Source: Heterobasidion occidentale (taxonomy: Eukaryota > Basidiomycota > Agaricomycetes > Russulales > Bondarzewiaceae). Taken from it: a stretch of 49,223 nucleotides of DNA. The notes under the pieces were generated by a model. The model had not been told where the DNA came from. It did no database searches and saw nothing but the letters and a program-made list of their open reading frames with translations. Positions 33,894 through 46,089 of this stretch are shown here, in pieces. Numbering within the stretch: position 1 is the stretch's first letter; each line of letters opens with the position of its first letter. Position numbers and translations under genes: made by a program. The stretch is taken from assembly GCA_039111635.1 (NCBI GenBank), contig JBCAQO010000061.1, positions 1 through 49,223 on the forward strand, given 5' to 3'.

Positions 33894-34819
33894 ATGTCGT
33901 CGGGAGCACTTGGAATGTTTTCTTTCTCCCTTGACGTGCTTAAACCCCGATATTCAGAGGCAGTCGCGCGTCTGAAAAACTCTCTCATGGCGCTGTTTGC
34001 GCTCGTCGTACTCACTCATCTACTCCCAGTACCTCCTCTCTACTCTGCTCTCTGGAAAGTATACCGGGGCTCCTATCGATCATTCCCTCATAAAGTCATA
34101 TCGCTTTCAGGTGAGTCAAGTCTTTGTCATGTAGTGGACTGATCCCATATCATTCAACTGTGCAGAATTCTGGGCATTTTCCATCTTGGCGTTCAATATC
34201 CTCCAAGCATCTTACGCCATCTACTCCCCTCGAAAACCACATGCACCTACACCCACTCCTGCAGAACCTATCCCTTTACTTCAGTCGCCACGCGCCACTC
34301 CTTCAGCACCAGCCTGGCGATCCAAAAGTCATGGACTCTCTCCCAACGTACGCATCTGCCTTTGCTCCGCAATCAATATCCATGCCGTTCTTAATATCGA
34401 CTTTGATTCACGGTGCTCACAGACAACGCCTCAACGCCAGAAGGCCTTCACACCTTCGGCATCATATACCCCGTCGGATCCATTGAACCTCGCACGATCA
34501 TACACTCTATCGTTTTCCGGGCCATCCCCTGACGCATCATTTGCTTCTTCTGTGTCGCTACCACCTTCTCCATCACCACTGACCGCATATCGTGGGCGAC
34601 AAGGTGGTGCTATTGGACGTGAGTTTATCTTCGTTGTATGAATCCTTTTCATCCCGACTTTTCTATTCCTGGGTTTCAATGCGTTCAATTCTTCTATTTG
34701 TATTGGCAATTCATTGTACCTTCATTCTGAACCTGTCTGACTGGACATCGACGTTTCCAGGACCACTCGACGCGTCTCTCCTCGCTCGTCTATCGCAGAT
34801 GGACTCGGATGATGAATGA
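33894..34819 (+). CDS. Two-helix membrane protein, POM34-like nuclear pore component
   Basis: Four exons: 33894-34110, 34166-34347, 34423-34618 and 34761-34819, giving 217 aa. Two hydrophobic segments are visible, at about residues 30-50 (SLMALFALVVLTHLLP) and 74-92 (FWAFSILAFNILQASYAIY). They are separated by a short basic loop, so both ends probably face the same side. The second half is Ser/Pro-rich with the block FTPSASYTPSDPLN, and the end is a small acidic tail (LSQMDSDDE). This layout matches fungal POM34/NPCC proteins of the nuclear pore membrane ring. I rely on architecture and a motif impression, so the name is tentative; a different two-pass ER protein is possible. Splice donors are GTGAGT or GTACGC, and all joins keep the frame. 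Confidence 0.6.
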
Positions 34820-35448
34820 TCGCACCACCTGGATACTACATATGCACACTCATTAATGGATATGATTTAGGTACATGTGCACGGCGATTGGCGTATGCCC
34901 AGATAGGCCACATGCATAAACGCAACTTACGATCTTTCCGTCCGCACAAGCATATGGCATATGACTGCGTAGTTCGTTAGCATGTCATCAAACTGGGGAA
35001 CCTGTCAATGGCGGGGCAAAACCTGAAAATCCTCCTAATAGAGTCTGGAGAACCCATGTACCTGGATATTTCTGATCCAAACCTGCTTTGTTTTGGGTCT
35101 TTCGTTAGCACTGTCTTGAGTCAGTTTTGTTCTATGTTTTCTCAATAGAGAAGTTAGGTATGTACGGGCCGGGTCGGCCGAGCTACTGTAATAGGCCGAG
35201 TTCTAATAGTCAAGTTCATTAAGGTTCCGTTGGAGCACGCTCAACACTTTCATGAATTAGTCCCCGTCTTGGAGACCCTGTCGTCTCCTTGTCATCTGCG
35301 TCCTTCGTTGCTCATACTGGTAAGTCATATGCGAATCGTATATACTATGAGATGCTGAAATTTGAATAACTTGGTCTTTGTAGCAACGGCATCCAGCTCA
35401 TCGTTCGTTTCAGAGGGTAGTAAACATAGCATCAAGGTCAGATCCACC
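34820..35448. other. Intergenic, nothing recognised
   Basis: AT-richer DNA between two plus-strand genes. No gene, repeat or RNA was recognised. It should contain the promoter of the phosphotransferase gene. Confidence 0.6.
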
Positions 35449-36467
35449 ATGGACTTGTTAACCGAATTCAAACACTGAATTGCTAGCTTATCAGTCGTGA
35501 GCACACCCATGTCTGATCTATGGCTGCCGAAGTCATTTGAAGACTGGAAGCGTTACCAGCCTCAGACGTCATATCTCGACAGACAAGAGGCCTCAGAGCT
35601 GTCGTTAAAACTGGACCCGGTGTCCTAATCAAATATGCACGCGACCTTGCAGAAGAGGTTATATGCGCACAGTTCGCTCTGGATGAGGCCGCCCTTCCTG
35701 TGCCACGCATCCTTTACTATCCTGGCGACCCTCATTACGTGGTCACTGTCCAAGATCTTATCGCCGAACAACCTTTGGTTGACAGTGTTTGGTATATCTG
35801 TATGGAGCAAGTCCCGGGTGTTTCTCTCGACAAAGTCATTGATACGATGACGGTGGAGGAACTTGACCATGTGGCGGCGCAGCTGAAGCTTCTCTTGCTG
35901 CGCATGCACACCGTTCAATCGAAGACCCTCGGGTCCGTCAGCGGAGGTCCTTATCGAAACACATTCTTTCCACCAAACGTCTCCCCGGAACGCTCATTCA
36001 CGAGCGTTGAAGAATTCATCGATCAATATCGCTCCCTATTCACTTTCATCGCTGGCGGAAACATGGATTCCGTTGGCCACGCGTACGTAGATACTCTGCT
36101 TAGCCCATTCCCGCGCGATTGTCCCATCTACTTCACACATGGAGACCTGCTTCCCAAGAATATCATGGTTCAGGGCTCGACAGTCACTGCGTTAATAGAC
36201 TGGGCGGAGGGCGGGTTCTATCCTGAGTTCTGGGAGTGTTGCCGCATGCATGATCGTAACTTCATGACTCCAGGCTGGGTGCATATACTCCAGGCCATAT
36301 TCCCTGGAGAGCGCCGCACCAAGGAGATTGACGGATTGGATCAATTGTTGGACATCATCCAATATAACATATGTTGGCTACCAGAGAATCGTATTTCGTG
36401 CGCGATACTGCTCATCCCCTTGCGCAGGCATGACGGTTGCTCTTCAATTCTGAGCGTGCTAAAGTAG
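35449..36467 (+). CDS. APH-family phosphotransferase (kinase-like fold)
   Basis: Exon 2 (35543-36467) is certain. Exon 1 (35449-35456, 8 nt) is proposed because ACCATGG is a good start context and its two leftover bases restore the frame to MDLLEALPASDVISRQ. The total is 310 aa. Motifs: GPGVLIKYARDLAEEV at the nucleotide-binding Lys region, WYICMEQVPGVSL in the hinge, FTHGDLLPKNIMV (catalytic HGD..N, residues 202-209) and ALIDWAEGG (Mg-binding Asp, about 222). These mark the aminoglycoside phosphotransferase/choline kinase-like group that is greatly expanded in Agaricomycetes. Substrates are mostly unknown, and antibiotic resistance should not be assumed. The C-terminus ends in a short divergent tail that could reflect a missed intron. 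Confidence 0.85.
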
Positions 36468-37166
36468 TGAACGGCGTCCCTCGGCGGCTCTCTGTTGCTT
36501 TGAACGCTACAATGCGGGAAGAAGTCATTGTCGTCGAGGACGCCTTGAACTCGTTCCCCCGCGGAGAGCAGACAGTCTTTTGTGGACTCAGATTGCCCAT
36601 ATCTAGTGCGCAAAGGGTGGGCAACCAACGTATGCTTCATGCTTCCAACCAGCGCTGGTAATACCCCCACGTACGCAGCCACCTACAGTAGAAGGCCGAG
36701 CCTCTGATACTGACATCGCTTATAACGAGGACAATCCGGAAGTCCGGTTTCTTCTGTGTCAAGCCCCTGTTCCTAATAGAAAATGTTCGTATATGTTGTG
36801 GTCAGGGCCGAGCGCGTTCAGTGCACGTTCATGCCTGAAAGATTCGGATTTCGAACGAGGTAATTGACGTGCTGAGTCAGCTGCAGAGATAAGATACGCA
36901 CGTGTCATTGCCCTGCCCTCGCCTCCGGATCTGAGCGGATGACTCTCGACTCCCTCGTCTTCCTCTAACTTATACCTCTAACTTGCTTTGTTTCTCTTTT
37001 GCTGTCGGATTACCCTCATTCTCTTTCATACAATCGCCTCCCTCAACTTTGTCAGCACTCTTCGCTTTCTGTCGTCTTCGCTCTTTGCAGGCGATCTCGC
37101 GGCGACTGTCCGGTCCAGAGGAGTTGCAGGACTCCTTCCGGGTCATACCGTTGCGCACATCATTGC
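36468..37166. other. Intergenic, nothing recognised
   Basis: This 0.7-kb stretch separates two plus-strand genes. A pyrimidine-rich run around 36950-37080 leads into the start of the ankyrin/RCC1/BTB gene and is probably its 5' leader. Confidence 0.6.
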
Positions 37167-40100
37167 ATGACATTGCTCCATGTCCATTTCGCCCTCAGGA
37201 ATCAACATGCTTTTCAGCGTCTGCTCGAGGGCGGCAGCGCTCGTGGTCAGCCTCCCACAGCTGCAGGTATTAGCGGCAGCGGTGGGCGCTCATGGACTCG
37301 CATCAGTGCCCTGAGCATGGCCATGTCTCTTGACGTCAATGCTCGTGACTGGCTAGGTCGTACCACCCTTCACCTTGCGTGCTCCGCCTCCGACCCAGCG
37401 TCCGTTGAATATGTCCGTCTCCTGCTTGCACACCCAGCTATCAATGTCAATGTTCAGGACACAGAGAGTCAGTGGACGGCGTTGCACAGAGCATTGTATC
37501 ATGGTAACATATCTGCTGCGTGAGTGTACATATCTATAAGCTCTCTGATAAACTCACCTGTCGGTTGTTAGAATCCTCCTTTTACAGAGGGCCGACATAG
37601 ACACGGCGCTTACTGATCTGGAAGGGTACCGTGCATTCGATTTGTATAATACGACTGTCGAAGCGACAAAGCCCGTGATGTATGACGTCTCAGACGGGTG
37701 CTCGTCGACTGTCGAACTATTTACATGGGGGGCAAACAGGTAAATGCTTAGTACAACATTCATATGACCCCCGAGGCACTAATGAGATGACAGAAATGCT
37801 GCTTTAGGGCATGGCGACAGCGGAGATAGATCTAATCCAGAGCACGTCTCACTAAGACGTCACCGTGAAGGGGATCATCATGATAAGGACTCTATATCAT
37901 TCGCGCTCGACCCACCCTCGGTAAGGCAAGTAGAAATGTCTAGACTTCACACAGGTATGAAATTTTCTTGAGCTTATATCCATGTCTTTACAAATCGAGT
38001 GCAGTTGTCGTGACGAACGAGCCAAGGACCAATATCCGCCTCTGCGGCTTTGCGAGTACTGGCCGGTGAGCAGAAGATCTTGGAACTGTCCCTCGTTGAA
38101 TTAATTGGATGACTAGACTTGGTCCTGGCGGCGGGCAACATTCGATCTACTCCCTTTCTCCTATGCCTCAGTTTCCTTACACCGTTTTATCGGTTGCCTT
38201 GGGTCAAGACCACACTTTGGCTCTCATAGATACCGGGGCAGTATTCAGTTGGGGCCTCAATCGCTTCTCCCAGCTGGGTTATGTTGTCGAAACGAACGGT
38301 AATTCACGTTTGGGTGATCCTGTACAGGCGACTCCGAGGATCATATCTGGACCTTTGAAACACGAAAATGTCATAGGTATTGCAGCCTGTAAAACGGCGT
38401 CCGCATGTTGGACGGACAAATCAGTGTACACTTGGGGAAAGAATAATGGCCAATTAGGTACGTTTGTCGCCAACAACGCCACGGGTTTGGTTCAGCTTTC
38501 AAATTTTTTCGCAGGTTATGATAAAACTTCCCAGCCTGTACAGGTCCAGCCGCGCCTCGTCACAAAGGTCACCAAGCCAGTGATATCAATCGTTATGACG
38601 GTCGGTCCTATCTTACTTTCTCCGTTTGGATTACATCGTCTCATGCCGGAGCAGGACTCTGCTATGGCCTGTTTGCTCAAGTCTCAAAAGTCACAAGAAG
38701 TCGTACTTCTGTTCAATGATGGATATTCTAGGATCAAGTCTGTATTTTCATCTCGGCTGACCGATACGAGACATTGACGCATCGGGAACATTCGTAGTTT
38801 CCCGTCACAAACGTTTCCATCCGAGATCACGACGTACTATCCCCCTCAGGCTAGGAACACCGCCGATATCGCGAAAATAGTATGCAACGACACGATGTTT
38901 GCGGCCGTCTCGTCGAATGGAGAGGTGTTCACCTTCACAGTGCCCACGGAACAGGAAACTGGTGCTTCAAAGGACAAATTGCTAGTCAAGCCTCAACGTG
39001 TGTGGGCTCTAAGAAAGCAGTGGAGCGCAGTTCGAGTCAGTATTCAGACGCTTCATCTATCGTGATATTTGCCGAACGCAATCATCTGTTCAGGATGTCG
39101 CCCTCGGATCAGATGGATCTATCATCGTGTGCACCGAATCTGGCCACGTCTTCGTTCGCTCCAGGAATCTGAAAAGTGGACAAGGATCTGCAGCGAAGAC
39201 GTTCAAGTTCCAGCGCGTCAACTATATACAGCGCGTCGTCGCTGTTGGTGCGAACGACACAGGCGCCATGAATGCGCTGCGCCACGAATTCCGTCCGGAT
39301 ACAGTATCTATCTCTGGCAATACCTTGTCGCAAGATCTCGCCAAGATTCGTCCATATCTGAAATATAGCCCGGTGACGAAACATAACGAGAATGCCCTAA
39401 CTGCCCCTGAAATTCAGCCAAGTACACCTGTTGATACCGAGACGCCGCCAGTGCAATTAGTCGGTCACAACGACGACCCAGAGGACTGGGCAATTTCCAC
39501 CGACGTCGCTGAACTTCGTCGCCTTTGGGATGTGATCTCACAGGACAAGCTGTGCCGACAGAAACATGATGGTCGTGGCCTCTTCGATACCGCTCCTCTT
39601 GCTCTGGGCGCAGATCTCATCATTTGTGCCCGCAGTGGAATCCAGCTTCCTGCCCATCGCCTAGTCCTCTCTGCTCGCTGCCTTCCTCTGTCGGAGTTGC
39701 TGTCGGGGAAAGGGGATCTCCAGGACAAGGAATCAGGAATATCCATCAAAGCAACGTCTGCTACGGCTCCCTCGGCTCCCCCTGCCTCCAATCTCCCACG
39801 TCTGACAATCTCAGGCTGTCATGCGCTCTCTGTTCTTATCCTTTTGCACTACTTCTACACTGATGAGCTCCTCGCCATCTGGGATAATCGCGTTTCGCAT
39901 GCGATGGGGGCGTTACTTGTTACTTCTGGACTACAGACCGCACAGCTCACTCGTGAGCTGCAGGGCCTATCACGAGCATTCGGATTAAATCTTGTCACTG
40001 AAGCCGCGCGAGGAGCCTCCAAGCGCAGTCCAGAGCCTATGATGGCCCGTCATCTGAGCAGGCTCTTCCTAGACAGCCAGAGCATGGCTCAAATAAGAGT

Positions 40101-42154
40101 TCATGACGCGGTGCGAAGCCCGCTGGCAGGTGATATCGTCCTTGAGCTAGCCGATCGCCAAGTGTTTTGTCATTCCGCCGTGTTGCGCGCACGCACTTTG
40201 TTCTTCGAATGCTTTTTTGACGACGAAGATTGGACTTCTCGACGTTGGTCTGAGCAAGGTTTTGTTAACGTCAACTTGCATCATCTCAGCTGGCGGGCGA
40301 TGAACTATGTCTTGCGTTTTGTCTATGGTGGAGAGGAGCGAGAAATGTTTGAGAAACTTGGTACATCATCTTCTTTTCTCGTTCAGCTAAGATCGTTTAT
40401 CAATATCTCACAGAATCGGTTAAATCCGTGGACAGCTTCTTGGATCTAATTTTCGACGTCATGTCTGCAGCAGTAAGGAGCCCTGATTCTTGGTTGTCTA
40501 TCTGTCATTGACTTTCGATTTCTCCAGAACGAGTTGCTACTCGATCGGTTGCTTCTTGTCTGCTCATCGGTCATCTTGCAATACGTCAACGTGAATAATG
40601 TCTGTAGCATTTTAGTCGATGCCGCTTATCTGCAATGCGCCCCGCTGGTCAAATGTTTACACCAGTACATGGCTGTCAACATGGAAGCTCTCCTCGAGAG
40701 CCGGATGCTGGATGACCTCGATCCCCATCTAATCAGGGCTCTGTCTATGTCAATATGCAACCAGCAGATCAGTAAATCACCCGTCTCGCGCTCAGGCCGT
40801 CTTCTCAGCGAAGCGATGAACAAGAATACAGAGTGGTTAGCCCTTCAGGATATCCCACGGCCCATCGTCTGTTCTACACAAACTAAGGAGTCGCCTCGTC
40901 TATCACCGAAACGGTCGCGTCGCTCGTTTGTCGAACAATTCGGAAGTCCGTCTATTCGGGCTCATGCCCCGTCCGCCCGGCCTGTTTCTGGGGACGACAT
41001 GTTTCAGATGGACGATGCTGATGTGGTTCCTGCTCTCAACTTAAATGCCGGCAGTGCGGTTGGAATCATTTTTCGCTCGTCCGATACCCTGAAGCAAGGC
41101 CCTTGGAAGTCCAAAAGCGCAGGCCCTAAGTAGGTCTTCTTTTCATCTTTTCTACCATCCACTCAAGGTGCTCTTTAGAGTCGACATGAAAGCCATCTTG
41201 GCAGAAGCCGAAGAGACCAAGCTCGCTGAAGGCAAAGGATCGAGGAACGTGCGTTACACTAATCCACTGGCCTTGGACGGACCTTCTGCTCCTCAGCCAT
41301 GGGTTATCAAGTCATCCTCGAAAGACAATCTCAAGTCGCCCATTCCAACTCCACCTGGGGCTGGTATCTCTGTGACTGAGCGCGCTATCACTAATGCGTC
41401 CTGGCGCGTCACAGTGCCCCCTTCGACTCCTAGCCCTATTGCAGTCCCGAACATCCGTCACTCGCCTTTGGACACACCGGTGCATACGCCTCCGAGCAAT
41501 CGTATCAAAGGAGCGACTCCACCGAACAATTCTCGGACTGTACCGCAAGGTGGCACAGCACAACTACGTTCGGCGCTCCCAGAATCCGGCCTTGGACCTG
41601 TCTTCACACCGTCCAGGCAAGCCATCCCAAACAAGGGCCCTGCAATCTCACGCCATATTTCGTACGTTTTCGACCACTCAGCATTAGTACCTGATAATTT
41701 ATCAATGCATCGCTCATATCGTAGGAGTGGTGGAAGCGCATGGACCCTTCCTCCGGTCCAGCCTGTTGTCCAGCCTTCAATCCCCAGCTCTGTCATGTCT
41801 TTCGCGGCCATACAACAGCTACAACACGAGCAGGGCGTCGCCCCTGTGAAAGATAAGCGTTCTCTGAAGGAGATCCAAGAGGAGGAACAAGCACGTCGAG
41901 CCGAGGAGGAGTTTATGAAGTGGTGGACAGCTGAAGAAGAGCGTGTGCGAATGGAGTCGGAGGTACCATCGGCCTCGACAACTGCTCAGCCACCGAAGGG
42001 TCCCTCGAAGAAATCTAAGTCAAAGGCGAAGTCAAAGGCGGGCAAGAGTGCGGATAGAGAAACGGATAAACCTGGCAAGCGGGGAGGTCAAAAACAGTCT
42101 GGGCAATCAGATCGCAAGACGTCTGCGAGCGTCAAGAACACTAAGAATCCATGA
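37167..42154 (+). CDS. Ankyrin-RCC1-BTB-BTB protein (IBTK/Btb3-like)
   Basis: Twelve exons: 37167-37519, 37572-37739, 37794-37954, 38005-38065, 38117-38457, 38515-38600, 38655-38737, 38798-39035, 39094-40360, 40414-40472, 40528-41129 and 41179-42154, giving 1464 aa. Two ankyrin repeats (DWLGRTTLHLACSAS, QWTALHRALYHGN) are followed by RCC1-type repeats (ELFTWGANRNAALGHGD, VALGQDHTLALIDTGAVFSWGLNRFSQLG, SVYTWGKNNGQLG). Then come a first BTB domain near residue 665 (GADLIICARSGIQLPAHRLVLSARC) and a second near 840 (DIVLELADRQVFCHSAVLRART). The tail is Pro/Ser-rich, with a charged helix (LKEIQEEEQARRAEEEFMKWW) and a Lys-rich end. The order matches human IBTK and fission yeast Btb3, adaptors of Cullin-3 ubiquitin ligases. 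The start ATG was chosen just before the first ankyrin-like segment; upstream exons cannot be excluded. Confidence 0.9.
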
Positions 42155-42328
42155 ACTATCTTGATAATGTTGTTGGTCATCTCGATTTTATAGTAGTTTC
42201 ACTCGTTCATGTACGCGCTTCGACTATGATTGCATGAATAGGGATAATTGTATAGATATAATTATGAATGGGAACGATGCGAGTGGGGAGTGAGCTAACA
42301 ATAGGCGAGCAAACGAAAAGATGTTCAT
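42155..42328. other. Short convergent 3' region
   Basis: The IBTK-like gene (+) and HSP78 (-) converge with 174 bases between stop codons. It is AT-rich, as expected of overlapping 3' UTRs. Confidence 0.7.
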
Positions 42329-45300
42329 CTAAGCGTCAATAGGGTCACGATGTGATGAAGATGTGGGTAGTGCAGGAGCAGGAGAGTGAGCAGACGCGTC
42401 AGGTGGATGGTTATCCTGAATTTTGAGTACTTTCCCATCGTCGCGAACTCGGATTTTTACAAGGTCACCATCGCTGGGATTCTCGATGAGCATCCATTTT
42501 TGAAAAACATTCGCTGGCTGGAGACCCACCGAATTGTACCTTGCAGCAGCTTTTGTGCCAAGGGAAAGAGAACATCGGTACGCACCACACGAGCGATCGC
42601 CCGCGCTCCATACACGTCAGAGTAACCTTGCTGCGCTAACCACTCCTGGGCGGCATTGTCTACATCAATCGTGATGCGCCGTGGCTCCAGTCGTTCCGCT
42701 ACGTCCCTCAGACGTAGTGAGACGACCTGAAGGATAGAGTCCCTCGTCAACTTATTGAAAACCAACATCGAGTCCAGACGATTCAAAAGTTCAGGAGGGA
42801 AGTAGCCTGCTGTGCGCTCGAGTACCTCGTCCTTGGCTCCTTGAGTGACTACCCCGTTGCTATCGCAGGCGGTCGAATGCGCGAGGATGTCGCTGCCTGT
42901 GGTACATTGTCAGCCTACTCTCTTAGTTAAGCGCATGAATCACAGACCAAGATTGCTAGTAAGGCAGATTATGGTGTTCTAACAGGGAGGATAATATGAG
43001 AGGCGAATGAAGTGACAAGGAGAATCGATGCACCTTGAAATCTACCTTCCTGCCTAGCGTTTGAATTGATGATCAAAAAACATCTTTAGCATTCAGCGTT
43101 GTGCGTTACTACTCACCTTGACTATCGGTGATGCTTCCTTCGTCAAGAATTTGGAGCAGAATCATAGCCACATCTTTATGTGCCTTTTCAAGCTCATCAA
43201 GCAAGATCACAGCTATACGATTAGATTCAGCATCGTTCAATTTTTATTCACGGAGAGATGAACATACCGTAGGGCCTTCGTCGAACAGCCTCAGTCAATT
43301 GACCTGAGACACTCATTTGAGATAAGGATGAACTCGCAGAGCGCACGATACGTACCACCCTCCTCAAACCCGACGTATCCTGGAGCTGCCCCGATCAGAC
43401 GAGACATAGTGTGCCGATCGTGATACTACAGAAGCAGAAGGATTTAATGGTCAATAAAGAGTGGGAGAAAACAGAACAGAAACGGGGCGGACTTCTGACA
43501 TGTTGATATTGATTCTAAATTGAGGATTCATGAGCGATCAGATGTAACACATATGACGTTCATGCTTACAATCCTCTCCGTTCGTCGTCGAACAAGAATC
43601 CAGCAAGAGCTTTACAGAGTTCAGTCTGCAATGATGCCTCAGGACAATTTGTACACATAAAAGGATTCGATTACCTTTCCAACTCCCGTCGGGCCTAGAA
43701 ACAAGAACGACGCGACGGGCCGAGTGGGGGCTTGCAAACCAGCACGAGAAATACGGACCGCATCGCTGATTGCGGTGACGACATGATCTTGACCAACGAC
43801 ACGCTGTTTCAGCACGTCTTCCATCTAGTCCAACACACCGTAGTGAGCATCTGTGATTGCGTAAAAGAGAACCACCACTACGTACGTGCACCAGCTTGTC
43901 CCTCTCGCCCTTCAGCAGGTTCTGCACGGGAATGCCCGTTGCCTTCGCCACGACGCGGGCAATGTCGTTCGAGGTCACTCGGTCATGCAGCATCGCCAGA
44001 GGAGCGTCCGCGTTCTCGTCTGCACGTTCTCCTTCTGCGGGCAGCTGACGCTCCAGATCCGGAATCGTTGAGAACCGCAGACGCGAGGCGTGCTCGTATT
44101 GACCCTGGCGCTGCGCCACCTCGAGCTCGTGCTTCGCCTCTTCGAGGCGCGTTTTTATGTCCTTGATACGATTGAGCCGGTCGCGTTCTGAAAACAAACG
44201 GTGACAATGTGAGTGAGGGGGGCTAGCGGTTAGTGCTTTCTAACACACCTGCTTGCCAGACGGCCGTAAGCGCCTCCGCTTCCTCTCTTTTTCTAGCTAG
44301 GTCCCTCTCGAGTTTTGCTTTCCGTTCCTGGCTGAACACGTCCATCTCGTTCTTCAAACTCTCGAGTTCTATCTGTATCGTCATCATCGCGCGATCGAGC
44401 TGTTCAAGCTCGTCAGGTTTAGATTCTTGCGCGAGTCGTAGAGCCGATGCCGCCTCGTCGACCAAATCGATTGCCTTGTCTGGTAGGAAGCGGTCCGAAA
44501 TGTACCGGGCGCCATACACGGCGGCTAAACACAGTGTTACTTAAGCCCACATTAGGTTAATGAGAATAGATGAGTGCGCGCACCCGTGACAAGAGCGCCG
44601 TCGGATATTTCGACACCATGATGAACCTCGTATCGTGCCTTCAAGCCGCGGAGAATGGAGATAGTTGACTCTACTGTGGGCTCGTCGATTGTTACAGGCT
44701 GGAACCGACGCTCGAGGGCGGCATCCTTGCCGATAGTCTTTCTATATTCATCAGCTAGCCCGAAAAGGCTGGAGTCAAGCGTGCCAATGGATGATGGTCC
44801 GAGACTCACGCGTAGTAGCACCGACAAGCTGCAATCCCCTGGCAAGTGCGGGTTTGATCATTTGGCCAGCGTCGATGCTCCCTTCAGCTTTACCCAAATT
44901 GAAAAGCGTGTCTGAAAAAGAGCTCAAGCTCATCTCTTTTAGTAAATACATCTTTTTCGGTATACGTACGGACTTCGTCAATAAAGCAAATCACATTTCG
45001 AGCCTAGGAAACGGCGAATCATGTCAACCACAGTGCCCATGAATCGAAATCGAGTACCCCAACCTCGTCCTCGATGTCGCGAATCAGGGATTTGAATTTT
45101 TCTTCGAATTGGCCACGAATACCGGAGCCTGCCATTATAGCAGATAAGTCGATGGAGAGAACACGCTTGTTGTGTAAGGACTGAATAATCCATTGAGTGA
45201 CAGTCGATCATATGATATCTGACAGATGAAAGGACCTCAGGAACTTCTTTTGCGATGATTCGGCTGGCAAGTCCTTCCAGGATGGCAGTCTTGCCTACGC

Positions 45301-45879
45301 CAGGAGGTCCGATGAGCTATAGCAAGCAACTGAGATTTGAAGTCGCAAGGATGAACAGCGCACTGACAACAGGATTGGATTTTGTTCTCCTTGATAAGAC
45401 TATGCTTGATACAAATCAAGACTAGGAAAGAGTTCGTCATATATTCCGACGTACTTTGAATTGTTCGTCGTATTTCTTGGGTAATGATGAGCCACCAACT
45501 TTTATACAGAGCAGGAGAGCTCACCTTCATCTCTCCCAATAGTGGGATCCAGTTTCCCATTTTGCGCCAACTCCGTGAGATCGACACTCTGAGTAACAAT
45601 AACGAGTGACTCAAGAAACTATCGTGAATTGCACTGACTTACGTATTCTTTTAGAGCGTCGCCTTTCTGATGCTGCTGCATGGTGAATCCTGGGAACCCT
45701 CCAGCGTTACCCTGCCCCCCTGGGGGGTTCTGAGAGTATTGCCTTGCATATATGACGTTCTTATGGACGAAAGACGTTGCGAGAACGCCTCGGAATACAT
45801 TTGCTGAGGACACTCGGCCTAGAGGTGCCCGTGTGATGGAGCTTTTAAGAAGTGATCGATAAGAGGCTCCGCGTAACAT
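42329..45879 (-). CDS. HSP78: Mitochondrial ClpB-type chaperone Hsp78
   Basis: Twenty-one exons give 809 aa, close to yeast Hsp78 (811). Exons: 45879-45643, 45588-45525, 45475-45455, 45399-45368, 45316-45236, 45180-45064, 45003-44970, 44911-44810, 44754-44584, 44524-44249, 44187-43886, 43824-43675, 43625-43570, 43514-43493, 43425-43356, 43303-43268, 43212-43117, 43053-43034, 42978-42948, 42896-42530 and 42473-42329. The N-terminus is rich in Arg, Ser and Ala ([22 protein letters not shown]) with RQYSQN further on, a mitochondrial presequence. Walker A1 GPPGVGKT (121-128), Walker B1 [12 protein letters not shown], the coiled-coil middle domain, Walker A2 GPTGVGKT (523-530) and Walker B2 [11 protein letters not shown] are present, as are the second ATPase and C-terminal domains ([13 protein letters not shown]). 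The ClpB N-domain is absent, as in Hsp78. It disaggregates matrix proteins with mtHsp70. Several exons are only 20-36 nt. Confidence 0.97.
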
Positions 45880-46089
45880 GTAAGAGAGGACGCGAACACT
45901 TAGAGAAACGAGGACAAAAGTGAGAGGAGGATTATAAGGGATTGTGCAGGAGTCGGTGCAGCGTCATTCAAGGCTCCCGGCACGTGCGACCTGTCGGTCC
46001 GTCTATGTCGGAATATGCCGGAACCCTCGAGCCGAGCTCTGGCAAGCCGGCAGATAACAGGATGACTCGAAACTCGAGCAGGGAGTGGT
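45880..46089. promoter_or_regulatory. Shared intergenic promoter of HSP78 and the DAO oxidoreductase
   Basis: This 210-base interval lies between divergent start codons at 45879 (minus) and 46090 (plus). A palindromic E-box CACGTG lies at 45981-45986, near the middle. Two GGAA half-sites occur at about 46010 and 46021, but they do not form a convincing heat-shock element. Which gene the E-box serves is unknown. Confidence 0.6.

Noticed and set aside
35740..35790. A 47-base GTGGTC..GACAG intron in the phosphotransferase
   Set aside because: Removing it would break the frame, whereas reading through keeps it open.
35449..36467. Antibiotic resistance gene
   Set aside because: The APH fold is widely expanded in Agaricomycetes with unknown substrates; nothing points to aminoglycosides or to bacterial origin.
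45990..46060. Heat-shock element in the HSP78 promoter
   Set aside because: Only scattered GAA half-sites; no inverted nGAAnnTTCn units with proper spacing.
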